This document shows positions 24,602-33,008 of a DNA stretch of 64,000 bases, piece by piece (position 1 is the first letter of the stretch; every line of letters begins with the position of its first letter). Source of the stretch: Pedobacter jeongneungensis (GTDB lineage Bacteria > Bacteroidota > Bacteroidia > Sphingobacteriales > Sphingobacteriaceae); the NCBI RefSeq assembly GCF_000633455.1, contig NZ_AYMG01000038.1:62001-126000 (forward strand). Direction: 5' to 3'. The position numbers and the translations under genes are program-made. The notes beneath the pieces are model-generated. The model made no database searches, was not told where the DNA came from, and saw only the letters and a list, made by a program, of their open reading frames with translations.

Positions 24602-26652
24602 TACTTTCCTTTTCTAATTCTGCTGGCCTCTTCAGTTAATAATTTTATTTTTTCTTCGATAATATCCAATTGCAGGTCAGTTTGATGGTATTCATCGAAC
24701 ATCTGGGATAACTTCTGCTTAAGTATTGGCTCATCAATGATCTTAATGAGGCTTTTGTGTTCTGCTATATTTGTGGACCTAACCAACTTTCTCTGCAACT
24801 CTAGTTCATTTCTTTTGGCTGTAAGCAAATCTGCATCTGACGATGCCGGTCTCTTTTCAATCTCAATGATCTCTTGCTCTATCCTTTTTAAATTTAAATA
24901 GTTGATCGTAGCCTGTATTTTGTTCTTGGCAAATTCGCCCATGGTACCTTTTTCAAGAAAAAAACTTTGTTTCATTAAATCATGGATATTGGCACCAAAG
25001 GTTTTAAATGATTCCTTTTTGTCTGCAACTCTACCTTGCTCATTCAAAAACATAATGTTTGTGTGCGGAATATCTGAAAGTATGAAAGGTGAGTGGGTAA
25101 CGAAACAAAAATTAATTCCTGCGATATCCGCGAGCTTTATTCTTGATATGCTTTGCAATATATAACTGATATACTGGCGCTGTAGTTCCGGATGAAAATA
25201 AAGCTCAATTTCTTCAAGGATGATATTTATATATCGGTATTTGACCCTTCCTCCGCCTTCTGGCACAGAGTTTATATTGACAAGATGATATAAGAGCGAA
25301 CTGACCGAAAAAATTAATTGTTTTTCTCCAGAACTTATTTTTTTGAGCGGGATGTCCTTTATATTTCCTGATTTAGGTCTGAGTACTATCTCGATAGAAA
25401 AAATTGGAGGGGGTACAATTTCAATCAGCTGAAGTGATCTTTCCGGATATTTTCCGTCCATTCTGACCATTTCCTGCTGAAGGTGATCTAACGTCAGCTC
25501 CTGATCTTCGAGTGGAAGATTTTGAAAAAGTAAAAAGTTCAGTGCCTGGCGAAGCTTAAAGGTGATATGACTGTGGTCCCCCATCAGCTTATGAATAAAC
25601 TCTGACAAGAGATCTGTATCGAATTTTCGACTTTCCTTTGAAAAAAATCTGTTATAATCCCGGTACTGCAAGCATATCCTTGCAAGCTTGTATAAAATAT
25701 AGTCAATGACCAGAATGTAATCTTCATTTTCCGCACCTAAGTATTCCCATTTAAACGGATAGTTAACGTTGAGCTTATCCAGTATTTCAATCCATTGATC
25801 TTCAAAATCACTGATAGTTGCCGGACCTTTTTTTTCATCAATTTCTGATCCACCGTACCAAAGCGCCTTGTTTCTTTTTCCCTTATTTAAAGTCAGCTTT
25901 AACTTGTAGGCCACCAGATTATTCGAAACATCTCTAAAGCTGAATAGGTCATCAGTTTGTGGCAGTAAAAAATTTGCGATTAATCGAGAAACTACCAAGT
26001 GGTTTTCAACATTGATATCGATGTTTCCATCAGTTCTCATAGGATTAATAACCAAAGGCGTCTGATAGCCATCATTTTTATGGAACAGTGGGTCGAACCA
26101 ATTGGGCTCATCAAAATCTTTATGATTGTAGGCGTAGTGGGAATAGTTCACAGCAATGCTGTAAAAAAAGTCGGGTATAATCTGATCTATCAATGGCTCT
26201 CCGGGCAAAAGGGTAAAATCATCATAAGTAAACAGACTTACCTGCGTTTCCCTCACTTCCAGTTTGTAAAAGTGATCAGTACGGTAGTAGAGTGCCACGT
26301 TGAATTCAGCTAAAGGCTGAAAATAAGTATCCGGAAAGCCCTGCCCGTTTGTTAAGTTATAAATAGTCCTGAAAAACAATTCCACTATGGTACTTTTTCC
26401 TGAGCCATTTTTACCAACTATTGCGGAAACATTGATATTAACATTATTTACTTTAAAAAAATCATTCGGCAGGGCATCATTATGGGTAATTTTATCGGTT
26501 AAGGGATCGATATCATAATTATTGTAAAAGAAATACGCGGTTTCCGGAGAAAGTACTTTATAATAGTCGCTGTTGCAGCCAGGGAGTGTTTTTATTGCGA
26601 TTAGTTTGAAATCAGTAGTATCAGCGATACGGTTTCGTTGGGAATTATCCAT
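24601..26652 (-). CDS. AAA ATPase, PtuA-like, lead gene of the four-gene operon
   Basis: In this 683-aa protein Walker A is GKNGSGKST at 80-88, the signature KISSGEKQ at 438-445, Walker B INIILEEIELYFHPE at 475-489 and the switch histidine in THSPFILS at 519-526. A GANIHDLM motif and a C-terminal coiled coil (about 585-683) follow, which could bind partners or dimerise. This is the SMC-like ATPase class of Septu, Gabija and retron systems, where nucleotide state gates a nuclease. It opens a leftward operon with HNH, DUF4209 and ApeA genes. Start ATG 26652 gives a normal N-terminal domain. Confidence 0.85.
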   Translation of the reverse strand: MDNSQRNRIADTTDFKLIAIKTLPGCNSDYYKVLSPETAYFFYNNYDIDPLTDKITHNDALPNDFFKVNNVNINVSAIVGKNGSGKSTIVELFFRTIYNLTNGQGFPDTYFQPLAEFNVALYYRTDHFYKLEVRETQVSLFTYDDFTLLPGEPLIDQIIPDFFYSIAVNYSHYAYNHKDFDEPNWFDPLFHKNDGYQTPLVINPMRTDGNIDINVENHLVVSRLIANFLLPQTDDLFSFRDVSNNLVAYKLKLTLNKGKRNKALWYGGSEIDEKKGPATISDFEDQWIEILDKLNVNYPFKWEYLGAENEDYILVIDYILYKLARICLQYRDYNRFFSKESRKFDTDLLSEFIHKLMGDHSHITFKLRQALNFLLFQNLPLEDQELTLDHLQQEMVRMDGKYPERSLQLIEIVPPPIFSIEIVLRPKSGNIKDIPLKKISSGEKQLIFSVSSLLYHLVNINSVPEGGGRVKYRYINIILEEIELYFHPELQRQYISYILQSISRIKLADIAGINFCFVTHSPFILSDIPHTNIMFLNEQGRVADKKESFKTFGANIHDLMKQSFFLEKGTMGEFAKNKIQATINYLNLKRIEQEIIEIEKRPASSDADLLTAKRNELELQRKLVRSTNIAEHKSLIKIIDEPILKQKLSQMFDEYHQTDLQLDIIEEKIKLLTEEASRIRKGK

Positions 26653-27043
26653 GCGTTAGTTTTAGATTGCGTTGCCCAATATTAAGGAATTCAGAAAAAT
26701 ATTACTGATTTTTTTTCGATATATCCATATTTTGCCATCATATGCATTCCGTGCATGACAATCCATACACCAAAGTCGGAGAAGCAGATCATTGATCTTA
26801 CAGGTTAATGTTCCTATTGAAACCCGCCTGGGTTTTCTACCGTAGCTTAACCACCTGAGCTGGTCGTACTAAACCATTGTATCAGCAGAGCCATGCTAAA
26901 AATTTACCGGACCTGCTTCAAAGACAATAAATCCGGGGGCCAAAGGTCTAACCGGCGGAAATCGATAAAACATCAAGGTTTTCATTCTTAAACCCTTCTA
27001 TTTTGATTTGAACCTGAGCATTAGCAATTGATTGTGCTCCATT
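26653..27043. other. Gap between the two ATPase-HNH modules
   Basis: 391 bp with no full gene. A terminator-like hairpin, AAACCC (26820-26825) and GGGTTT (26830-26835) plus T, could separate the modules. Leftward of the PtuB stop, short open frames appear, one reading AQVQIKIEGFKNENLDVL to a stop, which look like coding remnants. The promoter of the four-gene operon should be here; TAATATTG about 35 bases before the ATG is one mismatch from the -7 consensus. Confidence 0.35.
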
Positions 27044-27910
27044 TTAGACCACGAAGCCGCCTTCGCAAAACCAAACGTCTTTAGCCAAAGCGGTATACAT
27101 TGCAGTTTGCCACGAATTAACATGAGCACTCCTGCGGCTGTTTCGCATTTCTTTTAAAATATCCATCACAGCAGACCTCCCCACGGTACTTAGCAGGTTG
27201 GAAAGTAGATAGTTGAGGTTCGTTAATTCATTTGCTGCTTCTGCACTGTAAAGCGAGTTAAGTGCCAGGCAGTCGAAATGATGCTTCACCCTATCCTTTA
27301 ACAGACCATCCCAATGATTTGGACAGGAAACGTAAAAACTGACAGATACAGGAGTCGTTCTTTCAACTTTGGCCTTTAACCAGAGTTCATTTTCCACATT
27401 ATCAAAATAAGGATGGAGAAGCTCATCTTCAGCTTGTTTTGGATATTTACTACCCAAAGTAAAATTACAATCCTTGCAGCAGGGGATCAGATTGACCGGT
27501 GCTACACAAAGTAACGGATAATAGGCTTTACTCAGATAGTGGTCAATTGTGGAAACCTGGCGATGAAAACAGTACGGGCATTTACTGTTTTTGGGTTGGG
27601 CCAGTATTTTATCATAGAGAACTCTGCCTTTGGTCCCTCTTAATGCGAAGCAGTTGGTATAAACAGCTTTCATTTCGCTGATGGTAACCAATCCAAGCAC
27701 CCGGATATCTTTATTTGCTTTCGTGGATTTATTACGGGGGAGAGTGTAAAGCTTATTCGAGGCTACTTTAGCCTCATAGCGGACTGCCGCGTCGGCAACA
27801 TCATGTGCTGAATGCTCAAGCCTTTTTTTTAAAGCCTTATCTTGAATTATAGAGATGCAGTCAAGAAAAACAGTTTTTGCATCATCTGTCGGTTTTGGTA
27901 ATACCCACAT
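27044..27910 (-). CDS. ptuB: PtuB-like HNH endonuclease (Septu)
   Basis: This 288-aa protein has the HNH core CPYC at 111-114, DHYLSK with Asp123 and His124, YPLLCVAPVNLIPCC with Asn140, CKDCN ending at Asn149, and a later LLHPYFD. These match PtuB of Septu, the DNA-degrading partner of PtuA. The N-terminal helical part (1-100) probably docks on the ATPase. The ATG overlaps the PtuA stop by one base (TAATG). Residues look complete, so it should be active. Confidence 0.85.
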   Translation of the reverse strand: MWVLPKPTDDAKTVFLDCISIIQDKALKKRLEHSAHDVADAAVRYEAKVASNKLYTLPRNKSTKANKDIRVLGLVTISEMKAVYTNCFALRGTKGRVLYDKILAQPKNSKCPYCFHRQVSTIDHYLSKAYYPLLCVAPVNLIPCCKDCNFTLGSKYPKQAEDELLHPYFDNVENELWLKAKVERTTPVSVSFYVSCPNHWDGLLKDRVKHHFDCLALNSLYSAEAANELTNLNYLLSNLLSTVGRSAVMDILKEMRNSRRSAHVNSWQTAMYTALAKDVWFCEGGFVV

Positions 27911-29421
27911 TACAATTGATTCCTTTGATTAGCAAACAATACCCTGGCGATTGATCTGGCTTCCATTCCAAGTTCTCCATCAAAGTATTCCAATAACTCC
28001 TCATAATTTTTAACCTCACTGACGGCCTTTTTCAATAATTGGTAGAATCCGGAATCTGTTACTTCAAGACCGAATATTTCTCTGGTAAGTATGCCAACAT
28101 TCTCACCAAAGGTTTGTATTTCGGGCCGCGTTGCGGAAGCATTGGCGCCAAACCTCTGAAGTTTATATACACAATTCTGCGGAACTTCCTGTAGAATTAC
28201 TGGTGAATGGGTGGCAATTATACATACTCCATTAAGGTCTATGAGTAATTCTGAGAGGGATCGGGTAAAGGCAGACAATAATGGCGGATGAAGGTGTGCT
28301 TCTGGTTCATCAATGAATACGAGGGTTTTCTCCTGCACTGTCTCGATGAGCCTGGTAATCGACAGCAGAATAATCATATGTCCAGAACTGAGTTTATCAA
28401 AAAGTTCCTTTGCTTTCTTTTCGAACTCCATACCACTCAAGTCAAGTAATTGCAAGATATCAGCTTCTTTGAAATTCGGATCTGATTCCAAAGCCCTGAT
28501 TCCCTTTATGAGATTGTCGGTTTTAAAAGTTTCCAAGCATTCAGTGAAAGATTCCCGAAATTCAGCGGAAAGATCCGGCCCGCTTTTGATGCTAAATCCC
28601 AGTGCAGAATTACTGGCTTCACGTTTAAGCCCGATATATTTAAATTCAATATTTGTTTCTGGGCTTTCTCTATCAAAAAAAGGAACCATCATATCAAAAG
28701 CACTGAAAGAAATCTGGACAACATTCACAAAGCGGTCATCAGCTTCTTTAAAATACAGGCCAGTTTTCATTTCTTCTTCGCCATGGTACAAACTAGAAAT
28801 CATATTGTTAATAAGACTGGTTTTGCCTACTCCATTTCTTCCTATAATAACATGGATATTTGTTGGCGGGTTGGATTCAGGCACCACTTTGAATGATAAT
28901 TTCATTTCAGGACTTTCGGGTCTGATTTTAGGACTGTTAAACCAAAACCGGAAGTTTGTTAGTTTAGCTCCTCCCAATGCCATTCTGTGATATTGCCCTT
29001 TGACAGTAGCAATGTCAAGCCCCCTGAACAAGGAAGATTTCGTTACTTCCTCGTGCTGTGCCAGTTCGAGTATACTTGGATTGTAAGCAATATCCCGAAG
29101 TGCATGCAGAATCGATTCCCGTTGATCCTTTTTAAGTCGTTTTAAATTTTCATAATATTCCGTCCCGGCACCTAATGAAAAAAATTCATCAGATAAGAAT
29201 TCTAATTCATCTTCTTTGGATAAGCGACGATCACCATCCTTTTGTCCGTAATATCCGATTCTCACATTACCGATATTATGGCGATTCATTTCCTGATCAA
29301 AATAAATTATACCGAAAACTGTTAGAAAACCATAATCATTCCAGGAATTCCATGTTAGAAGAATCATGTCTGCTTCGACTATAGAGCGATTGAGGTATCG
29401 CTGTACGATTTTGATTTTCAT
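27910..29421 (-). CDS. ptuA: PtuA-like ATPase (Septu)
   Basis: The 503-aa protein has a Walker A GRNGVGKTS at 194-202, unusually far in, then signature LSSGH at 344-348, Walker B TLVFIDEPEAHLHPP with Asp371 and Glu372, and THSPVILQEVP with His405. The C-terminal GENVGILTREIFGLE follows. Walker B and switch sequences are typical of PtuA. The first ~150 residues (LLTWNSWNDYGFLTVFGI, LRDIAYNPSILEL) form an extra domain, perhaps a sensor. With the HNH gene it forms a two-gene Septu-like operon starting at the right edge of the island. Confidence 0.8.
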   Translation of the reverse strand: MKIKIVQRYLNRSIVEADMILLTWNSWNDYGFLTVFGIIYFDQEMNRHNIGNVRIGYYGQKDGDRRLSKEDELEFLSDEFFSLGAGTEYYENLKRLKKDQRESILHALRDIAYNPSILELAQHEEVTKSSLFRGLDIATVKGQYHRMALGGAKLTNFRFWFNSPKIRPESPEMKLSFKVVPESNPPTNIHVIIGRNGVGKTSLINNMISSLYHGEEEMKTGLYFKEADDRFVNVVQISFSAFDMMVPFFDRESPETNIEFKYIGLKREASNSALGFSIKSGPDLSAEFRESFTECLETFKTDNLIKGIRALESDPNFKEADILQLLDLSGMEFEKKAKELFDKLSSGHMIILLSITRLIETVQEKTLVFIDEPEAHLHPPLLSAFTRSLSELLIDLNGVCIIATHSPVILQEVPQNCVYKLQRFGANASATRPEIQTFGENVGILTREIFGLEVTDSGFYQLLKKAVSEVKNYEELLEYFDGELGMEARSIARVLFANQRNQL

Positions 29422-29874
29422 TAATTTGGGCGTTCTGGTTAAATGAAATAGATGGCCTAAAATACAACTATCAATACAGATAAAAATACCTTGTCTGCAA
29501 AAAAATATTTTTCATAAAGTAAGTGGAAATGTTTGGATGCAAACTAAAACAACCCGAAAAGAAGCGATGATATGTTATGCATATTTGAAGTTTTTGCCAG
29601 TAGGCGTGAAAAATAGTTTCAAGCATAAATCCCTGGACTTTTACTGTTTAAAATTAAAGTTATAGGCAGAAGAATTAATAGTTGGAAGTAACCGCTGGAA
29701 TAGTATTAATAGGAGATTCTCAACGTCCAGGGATAAATTCAGAAGAGCTTATTTATTTCTACCGTCTATTTCTTCCATGGATAAAATTAATTATAACCTG
29801 GAAAGTTCAGACCCTAAAATCATTCTGTTAATAACTCATCGATCCACGACCCGTAAAAACAATGTACTACGTTT
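29422..29874. other. Right border of the defence island, non-coding
   Basis: 453 bp with no gene. ATCCCTGGAC (29629-29638) and GTCCAGGGAT (29725-29734) form a perfect 10-bp inverted repeat 86 bp apart. The interior is AT-rich. The promoter of the PtuA gene must lie near 29430-29520, where TATTTTTA resembles the -7 box weakly. No att site or tRNA was seen. Confidence 0.4.
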
Positions 29875-30951
29875 CTAGCGGACATTCTTCGCAATCCAGT
29901 CTTTGATTACAGTCAGGGCTGTCTCCGAGAAACCAGTTTTAATTTTTACACTTTCTGCATTATCACAAGTCGTGCAGGCTAAGAACAAATGGTTTAAACC
30001 AGGTAGTTTGATGGTCATTACTTTTCTGTTACCTCCTGCCAAAGCGAATTTTTTCCAGTTCAATAAATTTTCATCAGCGGCTACCATTAAATCCTTATCG
30101 CCGTTTAATGCCAAAATCGGAACTTTAATTTTTGAAATTGTTTGTTCGGCATTATATTTTATAAAATACCGATACCAGGGACTGGTTGCATTTTTTGAGT
30201 AGCTGTATATTGGGAACCGAAAATGATCGAATTTAATATTTAATGTTTTAAAGTAAGCGTCGTCTTTAATTTTCCAAGCCTTGTATGCATCATTCAGCTT
30301 CACTTCCATGCTATCAGAATCCGCAAATTTCAGGGCAGTTTCAAACATAATACGATTAATTTCATTTGACCGTCTTTTATCGTAATCAGGCAGGGCAGAA
30401 TGATTGACCAAATCTTCATTTTGTTTGATCTGCGCATCAAAGCCACTCATCGCCAATCCGGCCAAACTAATTAAAAACCTGACCGCTTTACTTTTTTCAG
30501 CTGCCAGTGCGATTACCGCCCCACCTTCGCTGTGCCCGAGTAAACCTATCTTCTTCCGATCAATATCTTTTCTCCCATTCAGATAAGTTATGGCATCCAA
30601 TGCGTCATTGGCGAAATCTTCTGTGGTGGCTGTTTCATATACCCCTGTCGTTTTGCCCAGTCCGCGATCATCCGTTCTCAGAACTGCAACCCCATGCGCA
30701 TTTAAATAACTGGCTATCTCCAGAAAAATTTTATGCCCCGCCATTGTGCCATCGCGGTCCTGTTTTCCCGTTCCTGAAATGATAATCACGGTTGGAAAAG
30801 ACTTCAAGCCTAAGGGCTTACTAAATGTGCCTCCGAAAGTTATTCTCCCATCTGCACTTTTAAAAGTAACACTGTCGCTAACCATTTGCGTTTGCTGCGC
30901 AAAAGAATTGAAACCGCAAAGCAGGGTTAAAAGGAAAATCAGCTTTTTCAT
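29875..30951 (-). CDS. Secreted alpha/beta hydrolase, 358 aa
   Basis: A signal peptide ends near NSFAQ. The core shows VIIISGTGKQDRDG, LRTDDRGLGKTTG, the nucleophile elbow GHSEGG with Ser141, LALNGDKDLMV (acid Asp) and PGLNHLFL (His). Proteins of this make-up are annotated as dienelactone-hydrolase or peptidase S9-like esterases; substrate unknown. It shares one base (TAATG) with the upstream TlpA gene, so it is part of the SusC/SusD operon and probably works in the periplasm on what that system imports. Confidence 0.85.
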   Translation of the reverse strand: MKKLIFLLTLLCGFNSFAQQTQMVSDSVTFKSADGRITFGGTFSKPLGLKSFPTVIIISGTGKQDRDGTMAGHKIFLEIASYLNAHGVAVLRTDDRGLGKTTGVYETATTEDFANDALDAITYLNGRKDIDRKKIGLLGHSEGGAVIALAAEKSKAVRFLISLAGLAMSGFDAQIKQNEDLVNHSALPDYDKRRSNEINRIMFETALKFADSDSMEVKLNDAYKAWKIKDDAYFKTLNIKFDHFRFPIYSYSKNATSPWYRYFIKYNAEQTISKIKVPILALNGDKDLMVAADENLLNWKKFALAGGNRKVMTIKLPGLNHLFLACTTCDNAESVKIKTGFSETALTVIKDWIAKNVR

Positions 30952-32948
30952 TATTTAATCGTTTTGGTGATGTCCACCATGGTTGAAATCTCATCTGCCA
31001 ATTCAGTAGCACTCCCGTTAAAACCAATCGATCTGAATCTTGCTATACCATTTTGATCCACTATGATTTTCTGCGGGATGCCCGAAATCTTGAATGTTTT
31101 ACAAACCCGGTCAAAAACTTCTCCGGTAGCTTTACCACCTGTTGCCTTATTATCAAACAAAACATTAAAAGGGTAATTATTGGCCTTGATGTAGGCTGCA
31201 ATCTCCTTTTTATAATTTTCACCACGTTCCTCGGTATCTACAAAATAGAAAACCACATTTGGGTCTTTAGCGTATTTCTCGACGGCAAGTTTCATTCCTG
31301 GAAATGAGGCTTTACAAGGAACGCACCAAGTAGCCCAAAAATCAAACACCACCGTTTTGCCTTTCAAATCCTCCAGCTTAATAGTGTTTCCATTTAAATC
31401 CAGCATGGCAAAATCAACCATAGGAATTTCCACCTGTTCCTTCAAAATATCTGCTTTCATTTTTTTACTATCGGTAGCGTTTTTAAGGCTTGCCAAATAA
31501 GTATCAAATCCTACTTCGTTACCTTTTTCTTTCACATATGTACTTTTTAACATGGTTAGCATTTCAGCGCTCGCTTGATTTTCATACACACTTTTTGCCA
31601 ATACTGTTGACAAGCGTTCTTTATCTTTAAGCTTTGCTAAAGTGATGGAAAGTTCATTATTAAATGAAGCATTTTTGTATCCTGAAATCGGTTGCGCGGC
31701 ATCGGCATAAATTAATGCCGTTTTGTATTTACCCGCATTGTTTAACAGGTGGATATGATCGGTAACGATTTGTTTTGCCATCGTGTTATTAACCATTTGA
31801 ACCCACTCCTGCTGAGATAAATAACTAAATTCTTCCGGTCTGTTTGCCCTGATGAATTCCAATCTCTTTACGAGTTTCTCCGAAACAGACATCAATACTT
31901 TTTCCGCTACTTCCTTCCTTTTTAAGGGAATATCAACGATTTTATAGTACAGGTTATTAATCATTCCAAAAGATAGCGCACTTAAATACTGATCTAAAGC
32001 AGCATGATTTTTCTCTGTGTAACTACTGAAAACGATAATGTTCTGCTTGATGATATCATAGTTTATCCTATTTTCCTCATTAAATGTTTTATCCGTTGCA
32101 TTCTCGGGGAAATCTGCTAAAAACTTTCTGTATCCAGCCAAAGTTAATGTGATATCATTGCTGGTAGGTATAGCCTTAAATGCAGCTAAGCGTGCCAGAC
32201 TACCTTTGGGGAATCTTTGCATTAATACCTTTTCAACGGAATCTGCTATTATTTTGTCCGGCAGTAATCTTAACAAGATCTTCCTTGCATTTAACAGATC
32301 TCCTTCTGTTGCCTCAGCCCTTTTTAAGTAGGCAAGAATGCGTTGCAATCTTGGCGGCGCATCTGTTTTGAAAGTTGCATTTGTGGCTACAGCATATGGA
32401 TAGACCAGGACTGATTTTGAATCCTGATTAAAGCTGATTTCCTGATTTAACCAGTGATACGTAGCTGAATCACTAATTCCCTCGAATTTGATATAGTTTG
32501 GAATATCTTTACCATACTTGGGTGAGCGTGAAAACGCCCAGCCCGCGTATGCGCCTTTGGCCATTAAACCAGCTCTTTTTTTATCCCGCATCATCAGAAA
32601 GTAGCCTTGATCATGGTTATTATCTACAAGCGTATCGGCTTTAAATTTAAAAGCAAGCAAACCGCAATCTTTTGGAACAATTACCGAAACACTCCAGTTA
32701 TTTTCAACCCCGTTGAAGGTGACATCACTGGCATACCATTTGTAATTTTGATAGCTGTACATCACTGCTTCTACTTTTTTCTGATTTTTTAATACAGTGC
32801 TGCTTGCGTCATATTCAACTTTGATCGTGTCGCCATTATGTACGATTTCCGGAAACGACCTAAAATTGGGTTTAGTTTGTGACGAGGCGACGGTAACAAA
32901 AAGTGAGAACGAAATTGAGGACAGTAGGAATTTGATTTGTTTTTTCAT
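30951..32948 (-). CDS. TlpA-like thioredoxin-fold protein with long helical N-terminus
   Basis: This 665-aa protein has a signal peptide, a ~480-residue mostly helical middle of tetratrico-like repeats, and a C-terminal thioredoxin domain with WATWCVPCKASFPGM (CVPC active site near residue 540) and the cis-proline GIPQKIIVDQNG. Such periplasmic TlpA relatives reduce disulfides or act in redox relay and are common next to SusC/SusD pairs. The unit follows SusD after 60 bp and overlaps the hydrolase gene. The substrate of the helical part is unknown. Confidence 0.85.
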   Translation of the reverse strand: MKKQIKFLLSSISFSLFVTVASSQTKPNFRSFPEIVHNGDTIKVEYDASSTVLKNQKKVEAVMYSYQNYKWYASDVTFNGVENNWSVSVIVPKDCGLLAFKFKADTLVDNNHDQGYFLMMRDKKRAGLMAKGAYAGWAFSRSPKYGKDIPNYIKFEGISDSATYHWLNQEISFNQDSKSVLVYPYAVATNATFKTDAPPRLQRILAYLKRAEATEGDLLNARKILLRLLPDKIIADSVEKVLMQRFPKGSLARLAAFKAIPTSNDITLTLAGYRKFLADFPENATDKTFNEENRINYDIIKQNIIVFSSYTEKNHAALDQYLSALSFGMINNLYYKIVDIPLKRKEVAEKVLMSVSEKLVKRLEFIRANRPEEFSYLSQQEWVQMVNNTMAKQIVTDHIHLLNNAGKYKTALIYADAAQPISGYKNASFNNELSITLAKLKDKERLSTVLAKSVYENQASAEMLTMLKSTYVKEKGNEVGFDTYLASLKNATDSKKMKADILKEQVEIPMVDFAMLDLNGNTIKLEDLKGKTVVFDFWATWCVPCKASFPGMKLAVEKYAKDPNVVFYFVDTEERGENYKKEIAAYIKANNYPFNVLFDNKATGGKATGEVFDRVCKTFKISGIPQKIIVDQNGIARFRSIGFNGSATELADEISTMVDITKTIK

Positions 32949-33008
32949 CTGCGTTTCATTAACTGCCAGACTTTCGCCTGGCAGTAATTTTATATTTGTG
33001 TGTTGTGT

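Noticed and set aside
28313..28990. Plus-strand 225-codon frame
   Set aside because: Antisense to the PtuA-like ATPase, whose motifs are unmistakable; serine- and leucine-rich shadow translation.
29422..29874. Retron-type non-coding RNA beside a Septu pair
   Set aside because: Some retrons carry PtuA-PtuB, but no reverse transcriptase gene is present in the window, so the inverted repeat alone does not support it.
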